Positions 24,930 through 32,661 of a stretch of DNA of 34,774 nucleotides are shown here, one piece after another. A program made the position numbers and the translations under genes. The stretch comes from an uncultured Aquimarina sp. (GTDB lineage Bacteria; Bacteroidota; Bacteroidia; Flavobacteriales; Flavobacteriaceae): NCBI GenBank assembly GCA_947496705.1, contig CANMDW010000036.1, forward strand, positions 1-34,774, written 5' to 3'. The notes under the pieces were generated by a model. The model was not told the origin of the DNA, did no database searches, and saw nothing but the letters and a program-made list of their open reading frames with translations. Numbering within the stretch: position 1 is the stretch's first letter; each line of letters starts with the position of its first letter.

Positions 24930-27175
24930 TAGTTTTTGTTTGCTTTTAATTTTTCTGCATTATAAAAAGAGATTATAATTTGGTTAGTATGATAGTCATC
25001 CTCCTTTTTTAATATACCGTCTTCAGAGAATAAAAATTCTGAAAGTTCGAAAGAAGGCTGGCTTTTGACCGCATTTAATAGAATTTTGATAGACGTTACA
25101 TTAGTCAAACATATTAATAACTGATTATCCCCTTCTATCAACAAGACATATTTTGGTAATCGCTTTTTTTCTTTCCATTCAGTAAATGTCTCAAAAAGCT
25201 TTTTTTCATCATTCATTAACGAGATAAAAGATTTAATTGAGGCGTTCTTAAAATTCCATGTGGCTTTGGAAAAGATAATATCGTCATACGTCACTCTTGG
25301 TAAAAACTCAAATTCTCCCGCTAAGGGTCCCCAATTAAAACCTATACCGCTTCGCCTATTTTGTAATTGCATATCGGACAAAAAATGATATACAGGTAAT
25401 GAATTATAGGAGTAATTATGAGCATTTGTCAAATAGGGTAACACTTGTTTATTCTTCTTCTTAGAACGTAAAAAAACTTCGCTATTGTTTTTAACAGAAA
25501 CCATGAGATCATCCAACTGTAGTTGGTTATCAAAATTTAATGTTGAATTTGCCAAGTAAGGAATCTCGTATTCTCGTAAAACAGGTCTTGCTAATATGTT
25601 GCCAACTCTAGACTCTGGAAGATGGACAATTTCGGCCATGATTTTATCACTGTTCATTATTGCCTCATAATTTGTTATAGATTTAGTATACTCATATAAT
25701 TCTTCATCACTATTACAAAATCTACCCAATAAATTTGCTCCACTAGATCCTCCTGCACCAGACATAAAAATCTTTTCTTCACCTTCAATTACTACTATCT
25801 CAGTCATTACAGAAATAGTATCCGGCAGATCATCCCAATTATTTTTAAAATTTTCAAAATCCGTATCCGTAAGCTTAAGACTATATTCATTTTCTAATTG
25901 GACTTTATGAAGTTTTTTATATAATATCGAATAAAGTTGATTCCAGGGTATTGAAGAAGTTGTATCATCAGAAGGAAATGATACATGTAGATCATCAATC
26001 AATGGATTAATGGTTCCTGAATCTTGATTTTGAAGATACCCAATGCCCATTTCTGTATCCAATGCCTGTGATAATCTCACTTCTCGATTTTCATATCGTT
26101 CATAAAAAGATGCTCTAAATTTTTTAATATTAGTTTCTCCTGGTGCTTGTGAAATCTTATTTAAGAATGAAATCCCTCTTTTTACTTTATGTGCTGTTTG
26201 ATGATTTAATTTATTTTTATTCAAATTCAATATCATATCCGTTTGAAATAAAAACTTGAGATCATAATCAGTGTCTAAGTGTTTTATAGCTTCGCTAACA
26301 CCAATGTATTGATCGACATTATTACCAATAATCGTATCTATTTTTTTTAAGTTTTGATGTATAGACTCTAATATTGAAATCACCTCCTTTACTCCATCAA
26401 GTTTTTTTAATGTGCTAATTATTTGTAATAAAAATTCATCTCCCGTTACCGAAGGTTCTAATTCACTTATCAATAATTGACTTTCTACTATTTCATCAAT
26501 AAAAAGCCTGGACTCTTCTTTAGAAATATTCTCACGCATCAAAAGTGCGATTAGATCTTTCAATAATATCCCCTTTTTAGATACATCTACTATTTTTTGC
26601 ACATATTTTGAATAATCGACGGACACAATATCATGATTTCTCTTGCTTTTAATATGGTAATACTCTACGTACCTAAGATGATCTCCAACTCGATATATGC
26701 TGGTATTTGGATAAAATAAGAGTTGATCCCTGATTATTTTATTCTTAATCAAATCTTGAGATAATGCAACTAAATAATTCATATCCAAACGGGTATGCCG
26801 TTTATTCTTTTTTCCTAGCTCGAGTTTTTCCTGATGTTCTTTAGAAAAATACCCTACACCACACCCTGCAAAAATCCCAAAGGGGGTACAACGAGAAGAC
26901 ATTCTACTTAGGTATTTTATAACAGAATTAGTAAGCCTAATGATCTCCTTTTTATCGGTTAATTCATCATCTAGCCATTTTTTTAACTCAAAATATAATG
27001 ATGGCGAAGCCAAAAATATAGCCTCCTTAATTATTGGTCTATTGCACAAAGCTTTTAAGTCTTCATCATTGATACTTTTATCTTTAATAAGTTCTTTATA
27101 AAAATCAACAGGCAATAGTGGGGATCTTACTACAAACTTGTCGAAGTTTTCATATGGGTTTTTATTATTTTTCAT
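24929..27175 (-). CDS. lanB: Lanthipeptide dehydratase, glutamylation domain (Lant_dehydr_N), separate protein
   Basis: The protein has 748 residues from the chosen ATG at 27175. LanB proteins begin with a segment like FDKFVVRSPLLP, found here at residues 11-22, and SSRCTPFGIFAGCGVG follows at 93-108, as in other LanB N-terminal domains. The enzyme uses glutamyl-tRNA to glutamylate Ser/Thr of the precursor. An upstream in-frame ATG at 27277 would add 34 hydrophobic residues but lies beyond the terminator hairpin at 27230-27264, so I reject it. GGTGG just before the chosen ATG may serve as a weak ribosome site. It probably works with the coupled elimination protein on the precursor encoded upstream. 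Confidence 0.92.
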   Translation of the reverse strand: MKNNKNPYENFDKFVVRSPLLPVDFYKELIKDKSINDEDLKALCNRPIIKEAIFLASPSLYFELKKWLDDELTDKKEIIRLTNSVIKYLSRMSSRCTPFGIFAGCGVGYFSKEHQEKLELGKKNKRHTRLDMNYLVALSQDLIKNKIIRDQLLFYPNTSIYRVGDHLRYVEYYHIKSKRNHDIVSVDYSKYVQKIVDVSKKGILLKDLIALLMRENISKEESRLFIDEIVESQLLISELEPSVTGDEFLLQIISTLKKLDGVKEVISILESIHQNLKKIDTIIGNNVDQYIGVSEAIKHLDTDYDLKFLFQTDMILNLNKNKLNHQTAHKVKRGISFLNKISQAPGETNIKKFRASFYERYENREVRLSQALDTEMGIGYLQNQDSGTINPLIDDLHVSFPSDDTTSSIPWNQLYSILYKKLHKVQLENEYSLKLTDTDFENFKNNWDDLPDTISVMTEIVVIEGEEKIFMSGAGGSSGANLLGRFCNSDEELYEYTKSITNYEAIMNSDKIMAEIVHLPESRVGNILARPVLREYEIPYLANSTLNFDNQLQLDDLMVSVKNNSEVFLRSKKKNKQVLPYLTNAHNYSYNSLPVYHFLSDMQLQNRRSGIGFNWGPLAGEFEFLPRVTYDDIIFSKATWNFKNASIKSFISLMNDEKKLFETFTEWKEKKRLPKYVLLIEGDNQLLICLTNVTSIKILLNAVKSQPSFELSEFLFSEDGILKKEDDYHTNQIIISFYNAEKLKANKN

Positions 27176-27229
27176 ACCACCAATAAAATTTTTAAAACTA
27201 TACAATAAGAGCAGGAAACATTGAATTAG

Positions 27230-27264
27230 AAAAATCTCAGGCACCAAGGTGCTCTGAGATTTTT
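27230..27264 (-). terminator. Attenuator-like hairpin between precursor gene and dehydratase gene
   Basis: On the minus strand an 11-bp outer stem (AAAAATCTCAG pairing with CTGAGATTTTT) encloses a one-base bulge and an inner GCACC/GGTGC stem, ending in a T-run. It lies 155 nt past the precursor stop and 54 nt before the dehydratase start. This suits partial termination, giving more precursor than enzyme transcript, as is common in lanthipeptide operons. Confidence 0.8.
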
Positions 27265-27418
27265 GTGTAATAAACATGCCTCATTGCATGATTACAAAGT
27301 GATCAAAAAAACCTCTTAGGTATTCTACTAATGCACAAGGATGAACTGAAAGACAATAATCAAGAATTAAATTCCTTAACAGTAGAACGTTTCTTATTGT
27401 CTCTAGTGCTCTCTTCTC

Positions 27419-27619
27419 CTACGGTATTGGACAATCCCAAACACGCGTAGATGGCTCACACATCGGTCCAGTGCAACAATCTGTATCAAAGGTACAACCA
27501 TTTCCTGGTCCTCCAACACAGGTATTATCAGTATGACCTCCTCCAATAATTTTTGAGCTATTTAACCTGGAAATAGCTTTTTTCTTCAAGCTTAAGCTTG
27601 ATAACTTCTTTTTTTTCAT
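27419..27619 (-). CDS. lanA: Lanthipeptide-type precursor peptide with knottin-like cysteine spacing
   Basis: This is a 66-residue peptide. The Lys/Ser/Leu-rich leader (KKKKLSSLSLKKKAISRLN) ends in IIGGG at 24-28, a double-Gly-type cleavage site of the Bacteroidota class I lanthipeptide leaders. The 38-residue core (29-66) has six Cys (34, 42, 48, 49, 54, 63), six Thr (30, 33, 43, 46, 50, 58) and one Ser (57). The Cys pattern C-x7-C-x5-CC-x4-C-x8-C also fits the inhibitor cystine knot consensus (DCCTGPMC resembles conotoxin DCCTG). The core is neutral to acidic, rich in Gly and Pro. It sits between lanC and the dehydratase genes with its own promoter candidate and a terminator on each side. 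LanB/LanC would turn Thr plus Cys into methyllanthionines. Confidence 0.92.
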   Translation of the reverse strand: MKKKKLSSLSLKKKAISRLNSSKIIGGGHTDNTCVGGPGNGCTFDTDCCTGPMCEPSTRVWDCPIP

Positions 27620-27660
27620 GTGTAAAAAATTTTAAATGTTAATAAATATGTGAATTCTTT

Positions 27661-27688
27661 ATACTATTATGTCTGATGACCATGTCAA
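27661..27688 (-). promoter_or_regulatory. Candidate promoter for the precursor peptide gene
   Basis: On the minus strand TTGACA (27688-27683) is followed after 16 nt by TAGTAT (27666-27661), about 41 nt before the precursor start. It looks more like a sigma-70 than a Bacteroidota TAnnTTTG promoter, so it is tentative. Its place just after the lanC terminator suggests separate transcription of the precursor. Confidence 0.4.
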
Positions 27689-27708
27689 TAGTATGTGCGT
27701 TTTATCTT

Positions 27709-27736
27709 AAAAATAGATAGAAAATAAGTCTATCTA
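27709..27736 (-). terminator. Terminator at the end of lanC
   Basis: On the minus strand the stem TAGATAG/CTATCTA (27736-27730 with 27720-27714) has a 9-nt loop and is followed by TTTTT (27713-27709). The stem begins on the lanC stop codon itself. Confidence 0.65.
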
Positions 27737-28945
27737 AGACACCATTAAAGATTCATCCCATGTAGCCTTAACATCTGAGAGATAAAATAGCATAGATAGT
27801 CCTATGCCTGCAATACCTGTTAAAAAACCAAGCTCTTTTCTCCATCCCAATTTCATTGAATTCCATTGTTTATATCCGGCATATCCATCTTCAAACCTTG
27901 CCATTGCCAAACCTTCTTTAACCCAGTATGTTGCGGTTTCTTTAAAAACATCTTCTTTAGTTTCTCTATATAAACGTTCAAAAACCTGTGCATTACCATA
28001 GGCACCGTGGCAAATTCCGGCATCCTTTATAAAAGAATGATCTTCTGTCTTTCTAAATGCGGCGTGCTTTAGAATCCTCAAACTTTTCTTGTACAATTGA
28101 TCATCTTTTAGAACTTTAGCGGTAAGCATTAAAGAAAGTCCCACACCAAGATCACCATAACACCATGATAATCTACTGGGAACCTTTTCATAGGATTCTG
28201 AAACCCAGCTGGGGAATAAATAAACACCATTCTTATTATAATTCTCACAACTTAAAACATAAGAAACCGCTCCTTCAAGTAATGGTTTTACAATTTTTTT
28301 AAAAACAGGATGCTCAAATAATCGTGCAAGAAAATTGATAATACTGGCCATCCCGTGGGATAAGCTTAAATTATAAACTTGTTCACCTGTAGTTTTGTCT
28401 ATTACAGATAACCATTTTATCCCTTTAGGATCTTTTATAGAGAGTTTTTCTAAACTCGAAATTAATTCTGTCAGAAATTCAACATAACGGGCTTTTAATT
28501 TCGTCGATTTAGTATTTTTAAACCTTTTTAAGAAATAATACCCATAACCGATAGCCCCATGTAAAAAATCATAATTATTGTCTTTCAAATCTTTTAGCAT
28601 GACATTAAAGAGATAGGTATCGAGATCTCCAAGGATGTCATCTGTATTTAATTCTATAAACGCCTCTTCTTCTAAGTGATCCAAAACCCATCCTGCTCCT
28701 GCTATACCAGAACAATAGGTAGGATACGTATAATCCTTGTTAATTCTATCAATACATTCAGTAATGATTTCGACTCCTATATCAGAATAAGAATCATCAT
28801 TTAAATACTTTGCGTAGTAAAAAAAGAAAAGAGAAATGCCTGAAATTCCTGAAAAAATACCGATTTCAAGATCATTTTTATAGGCATCCTTAAGTATTAT
28901 GCTTATTTCATCTAGTTTTCTTTCTAGCGATTCCTTCATTCTCAA
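27734..28945 (-). CDS. lanC: LanC-like lanthionine cyclase
   Basis: The 403-residue protein has the alpha-toroid repeats of LanC, seen as repeated GxxG segments (GIFSGISG, YCSGIAGAG, LSHGMAS, CYGDLGVG, CHGAYG, GFLTGIAGIG). The zinc ligands are Cys262 in WCYGDLG and Cys312-His313 in CHGAYG, so all three are present. His197 in LSHGMA is also conserved. It catalyses addition of Cys thiols to dehydrated Ser/Thr to form (methyl)lanthionine rings. It is upstream of the precursor on the same strand and ends at a terminator hairpin. No lanT exporter or protease is adjacent. Confidence 0.95.
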   Translation of the reverse strand: MRMKESLERKLDEISIILKDAYKNDLEIGIFSGISGISLFFFYYAKYLNDDSYSDIGVEIITECIDRINKDYTYPTYCSGIAGAGWVLDHLEEEAFIELNTDDILGDLDTYLFNVMLKDLKDNNYDFLHGAIGYGYYFLKRFKNTKSTKLKARYVEFLTELISSLEKLSIKDPKGIKWLSVIDKTTGEQVYNLSLSHGMASIINFLARLFEHPVFKKIVKPLLEGAVSYVLSCENYNKNGVYLFPSWVSESYEKVPSRLSWCYGDLGVGLSLMLTAKVLKDDQLYKKSLRILKHAAFRKTEDHSFIKDAGICHGAYGNAQVFERLYRETKEDVFKETATYWVKEGLAMARFEDGYAGYKQWNSMKLGWRKELGFLTGIAGIGLSMLFYLSDVKATWDESLMVS

Positions 28946-29044
28946 ATTTTAAAAAATAAATACTTGATTTACAAGCCTATCCATATAGAAAACTTGGTAG
29001 GATATTGATGCTTTTTCTATTGGATTAGATTGACATATATCAAA

Positions 29045-29063
29045 ATTGATTTGTTAAATCAAT
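29045..29063. promoter_or_regulatory. Operator-like palindrome upstream of lanC
   Basis: ATTGATTT-GTT-AAATCAAT is a perfect 8-bp dyad with a 3-nt centre, about 100 nt upstream of the lanC start. An overlapping ATCAA-AA-TTGAT (29039-29050) adds a third half-site. This spacing suits a dimeric DNA-binding protein. It is not the direct-repeat type expected for a LytTR regulator. Confidence 0.4.
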
Positions 29064-29104
29064 AATGCTGCTATGTTTATTAAAGATAACATGAGAATTC
29101 AATG

Positions 29105-29124
29105 ATCAGATAACACTATCTGAT
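29105..29124. repeat. 8-bp hairpin upstream of lanC
   Basis: ATCAGATA-ACAC-TATCTGAT is a perfect stem with a tetraloop, lying between the recQ terminator and lanC. No T-run follows on either strand, so an operator or RNA hairpin is as likely as a terminator. Confidence 0.4.
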
Positions 29125-29187
29125 AAAGACACCAAAAAAATTGATAAGCGCTACCAAAAGTCATTTAAACGAGAAATTGAATAAAAC

Positions 29188-29218
29188 AATAAGGGAGACT
29201 ACCATAGCCTCCCTTATT
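29188..29218 (-). terminator. recQ terminator
   Basis: AATAAGGGAG/CTCCCTTATT form a perfect 10-bp stem with an 11-nt loop, 25 nt past the recQ stop. On the minus strand a T-rich GTTTTATT follows. Confidence 0.8.
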
Positions 29219-29242
29219 ATTAATGTACAAATGCCTAGTATA

Positions 29243-31447
29243 TCAATTCGCCACCTCACTAATAAACTTAATACGATATAGGCGCAGTTCCTCATCATCA
29301 TAATCCCCGTCAAATTCTTCTATAGCTGTATCTATTTTATCATTTTCTGCATCAAGGAAGTATTCATGAATTTCTTCTTGCTGATCTTCATCGAGGATTT
29401 CATCAATCCAATAGTTGATATTAAGTTTGGTACCGCTATATACGATAGCTTCCATTTCCTTAATAAAAGTTGTCATATCCATTCCTTTGGCGGCTGCGAT
29501 ATCATCCAGTGGTAATTTACGGTCTACATTTTGTATAATATATAGCTTAAGGCCACTATTAGCGCCCGTACTTTTCACCACAAAATCATCTGGTCGCATA
29601 ATATCATTTTCTTCTACATACCTGGCGATGAGTTCAACAAATTCTTTTCCATATTTTTTGGCTTTCCCTTCTCCTACTCCATGAACATTACCAAGTTCTT
29701 CGGTATTTATAGGGTATTTCAAGGCCATATCGTCAATAGACGGGTCCTGAAACACCACAAATGGAGGAACTCCCAATTTTTTGGCAACTGTTTTTCGCAG
29801 ATCCTTTAACATTGCCGCCAGTTTATCATCTCCTGCTCCTTTACCACCAGACTTTGCTGCCGTGATTATAGAATCATCATTAGTTTCATTATATATATGA
29901 TCTTCGGTCATCATGAAACTAGTTGGAGTATCAATAAAGTTCTTTCCTTCTTTGGTAATCCTAATCACACCGTAGGTTTCAATGTCCTTACGTAAATATC
30001 CTGACACCAATACCTGACGCACAAGGGCCATCCAATATTTATCATCATGTGCATTTCCACTTCCGAAAAAAGATTGTTTGTGTGTTTTATGCGAGATGAT
30101 CAATGCATTACTTTTACCTATAAGTGTGTTCACCAGATCCTTTGATTTATATATCTCTCCGGTTTTACTAACAACCTCGAGCAGTAGTTTTACTTCATCA
30201 CTGGCTTCATGTTTTTTCTTTGGATTGCGCACATTATCATCCATATCTGCCCCATCCCCATGTATTTCATCAAACTCTTCCCCAAAATAGTGCAAAATAA
30301 ATTTACGCCTTGATATTGATGTTTCTGCAAAGGCGACCACTTCTTGCAGCAGTGCATGACCAATCTCTTGCTCTGCAACAGGTTTACCGCTCATAAATTT
30401 TTCCAGCTTTTCGATATCCTTATATGCATAGTATGCCAGGCAATGACCTTCGCCTCCATCACGGCCGGCTCTGCCTGTTTCCTGATAATAGCTCTCTATA
30501 CTCTTTGGCATATCGTGATGGATCACAAAACGCACATCGGGTTTATCGATCCCCATACCAAAGGCAATAGTAGCGACCACGACATCTGCATCCTCCATCA
30601 AAAACATATCCTGGTGTTTGGCTCTGGTTTTGGCATCCAACCCGGCATGATAAGGAACGGCCTTTACCCCGTTTACCTCTAGCGTTTGTGCAAGTTCTTC
30701 TACCCGTTTTCTGCTAAGACAATATATAATACCACTTTTTCCGGTATTCTGTTTTACAAAACGAATAATATCTGCATCAACATTTTTGGTTTTTGGTCTA
30801 ATTTCATAAAATAAATTCGGGCGATTGAATGATGCTTTGAACGTTTGAGCATCGCTCATACCCAGGTTTTTGAGTATATCTTCCTGTACTTTTGGAGTTG
30901 CTGTTGCGGTAAGCCCGATAATTGGAATATCCTCACCGATTCTTTTAATGATATTACGTAGATTTCGATACTCTGGCCTAAAATCATGGCCCCATTCACT
31001 AATACAGTGGGCTTCATCTACAGCCAAAAAAGAAATCTTTTGAGATTTTAAGAAATCTACATATTCTTCTTTGGTAAGGGATTCTGGAGCCACATATAAC
31101 AATTTGGTAACTCCACTAATAATATCATCTTTTACTTTTTTTACCTCTGATTTATTCAGCGAAGAATTAAGCACATGTGCTATTCCCTCTTCTGATGAGA
31201 TACTTCTGATAGCGTCTACCTGATTTTTCATTAACGCAATAAGTGGGGAGACTACAATAGCAGTACCATTACACATTAATGCAGGTAGTTGGTAACATAG
31301 GGACTTTCCACCGCCTGTAGGCATAATAACAAAAGTATTTTGCTGTTCAAGAATACTTTCTATTACCTTTTCTTGTAATCCTCTAAATTGACTAAATCCA
31401 AAATACTTCTTTAAGGCATTTTGCACGTCAGTTTCTTTCAAACTCAT
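29243..31447 (-). CDS. recQ: ATP-dependent DNA helicase RecQ
   Basis: The 734-residue superfamily 2 helicase has Walker A MPTGGGKS (42-49), DEAH box in AVDEAHCISEWGHDFRPEY (Asp144), ATGMGIDKPDVRFV-type motif V (IAFGMGIDKPDVRFVIHHD) and motif VI YYQETGRAGRDG. A winged-helix (RQC) region and a C-terminal HRDC-like segment follow. It unwinds DNA 3' to 5' in recombination and fork repair. The zinc subdomain is odd: where Escherichia coli RecQ has CRR...CGNCDIC, this protein has SRRKFILHYFGEEFDE then HGDGADMDDNV, so all four zinc cysteines are absent. This may be usual for flavobacterial RecQ. It ends at a strong terminator and is divergent from kdsD. Confidence 0.96.
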   Translation of the reverse strand: MSLKETDVQNALKKYFGFSQFRGLQEKVIESILEQQNTFVIMPTGGGKSLCYQLPALMCNGTAIVVSPLIALMKNQVDAIRSISSEEGIAHVLNSSLNKSEVKKVKDDIISGVTKLLYVAPESLTKEEYVDFLKSQKISFLAVDEAHCISEWGHDFRPEYRNLRNIIKRIGEDIPIIGLTATATPKVQEDILKNLGMSDAQTFKASFNRPNLFYEIRPKTKNVDADIIRFVKQNTGKSGIIYCLSRKRVEELAQTLEVNGVKAVPYHAGLDAKTRAKHQDMFLMEDADVVVATIAFGMGIDKPDVRFVIHHDMPKSIESYYQETGRAGRDGGEGHCLAYYAYKDIEKLEKFMSGKPVAEQEIGHALLQEVVAFAETSISRRKFILHYFGEEFDEIHGDGADMDDNVRNPKKKHEASDEVKLLLEVVSKTGEIYKSKDLVNTLIGKSNALIISHKTHKQSFFGSGNAHDDKYWMALVRQVLVSGYLRKDIETYGVIRITKEGKNFIDTPTSFMMTEDHIYNETNDDSIITAAKSGGKGAGDDKLAAMLKDLRKTVAKKLGVPPFVVFQDPSIDDMALKYPINTEELGNVHGVGEGKAKKYGKEFVELIARYVEENDIMRPDDFVVKSTGANSGLKLYIIQNVDRKLPLDDIAAAKGMDMTTFIKEMEAIVYSGTKLNINYWIDEILDEDQQEEIHEYFLDAENDKIDTAIEEFDGDYDDEELRLYRIKFISEVAN

Positions 31448-31559
31448 TAAATCCTTTAACTTTTATATACCAATTAAATAAATATCTCACCAGCACTAAA
31501 ACCTGTTTCCCCAAACCCAGATTTAGTGGATACTTTCATTTTTTTAATTTTTAGATTGC

Positions 31560-31567
31560 CAAATATA
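31560..31567 (-). promoter_or_regulatory. Candidate -7 element for recQ
   Basis: On the minus strand TATATTTG matches TAnnTTTG exactly, 113 nt upstream of the recQ start. No TTG at the normal -33 distance was found, so confidence is limited. Confidence 0.35.
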
Positions 31568-31631
31568 ATCAAAGCATAAATTAATTAATATCCTTTTCTT
31601 TGACAGTATTTAAAATTAATACGGTATTGTA

Positions 31632-31639
31632 TACCTTTG
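31632..31639 (+). promoter_or_regulatory. Candidate -7 element for kdsD-tatC operon
   Basis: TACCTTTG fits the Bacteroidota -7 consensus exactly and lies 54 nt before the kdsD start. A TTTGACA sits upstream (31599) but 29 nt away, too far for a canonical -33. Confidence 0.5.
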
Positions 31640-31692
31640 CGTAAATTAAAGATAATAAAAATCTTTATTTATAACACGCAAATTTTTAAATT

Positions 31693-32661
31693 TTGAACAC
31701 CCAAGACACTATAATTTCATATGCCAAAAAAACCATTGCCGAAGAAGCTCGGGCAATTGCCTACTTAGAAGAACTTATTGATGAGGAATTTTCTGAAGCG
31801 GTGGAAACCATACACAACTCAAATGGAAGGGTAATTATCGCCGGAATCGGAAAAAGTGCAATTATCGCTACCAAAATTGTGGCGACAATGAACTCTACCG
31901 GAACTCCGGCAGTATTTATGCATGCCGCAGATGCAATCCATGGAGACTTAGGAAATATTCTTAAGGACGATGTCGTTATCTGTATCTCTAAAAGTGGTAA
32001 TACCCCCGAAATAAAAGTATTAGTTCCACTGATTAAAAGCTTTAAAAATCCATTAATTGGCATTACAGCAAACAAAGAATCCTTTTTAGGAGTAGAAGCA
32101 GATCACGTGTTGCACGCTTATGTCGAAAAAGAAGCGTGTCCAAATAATCTGGCACCTACTACCAGTACAACAGCACAATTGGTAATTGGCGATGCCCTGG
32201 CAGTTTGTTTATTACATTTACAAGGATTTTCTAGTCATGATTTTGCCAAATATCACCCGGGAGGAGCGTTAGGAAAAAAATTGTACCTGCGGGTAAGTGA
32301 TATTACTACCCGTAATGAAAAACCCGAGGTATCTCCCGACTCTAATATCAATACTGTGATCGTTGAAATGACCGAAAAAAGACTGGGAGCAACTGCTGTC
32401 ACCGAAAACGGAGTTATTATTGGTATCATAACAGATGGAGATCTGCGTAGGATGCTCACTAAAAATACTACTTCTTTTGTTGGATTAACCGCCAGGGATA
32501 TTATGTCTTCAAATCCTAAACGAATTGATAATGATGCCATGGCTGTTGATGCTCTCGAGAAATTAGAAGAAAACTCAATCACCCAATTATTGGCAGAAGA
32601 AGATGGCAAGTATGCCGGGCTATTGCATATTCATGATTTAATGAGAGAAGGGATTTTATAA
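31693..32661 (+). CDS. kdsD: Arabinose-5-phosphate isomerase (KpsF/GutQ/KdsD family)
   Basis: The 322-residue protein has an N-terminal SIS sugar-isomerase domain (GIGKSA 51-56, HGDLG 83-87, SKSGNTPE 99-106) and two C-terminal CBS domains (about 205-322). It converts ribulose-5-phosphate to arabinose-5-phosphate, the first committed step to Kdo for lipopolysaccharide. The start is taken as TTG at 31693, since no in-frame ATG occurs before the conserved SIS region and the N-terminal helix is needed. Its TAA stop shares one base with the tatC ATG (TAATG), so the two are coupled. Confidence 0.94.
   Translation: MNTQDTIISYAKKTIAEEARAIAYLEELIDEEFSEAVETIHNSNGRVIIAGIGKSAIIATKIVATMNSTGTPAVFMHAADAIHGDLGNILKDDVVICISKSGNTPEIKVLVPLIKSFKNPLIGITANKESFLGVEADHVLHAYVEKEACPNNLAPTTSTTAQLVIGDALAVCLLHLQGFSSHDFAKYHPGGALGKKLYLRVSDITTRNEKPEVSPDSNINTVIVEMTEKRLGATAVTENGVIIGIITDGDLRRMLTKNTTSFVGLTARDIMSSNPKRIDNDAMAVDALEKLEENSITQLLAEEDGKYAGLLHIHDLMREGIL

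Noticed and set aside
27176..27277. 34-residue N-terminal extension of the LanB glutamylation protein from ATG 27277
   Set aside because: It would place the terminator hairpin inside the coding sequence and adds a hydrophobic tail not expected before the LanB FVVRSPLLP segment. ATG 27175 is preferred.
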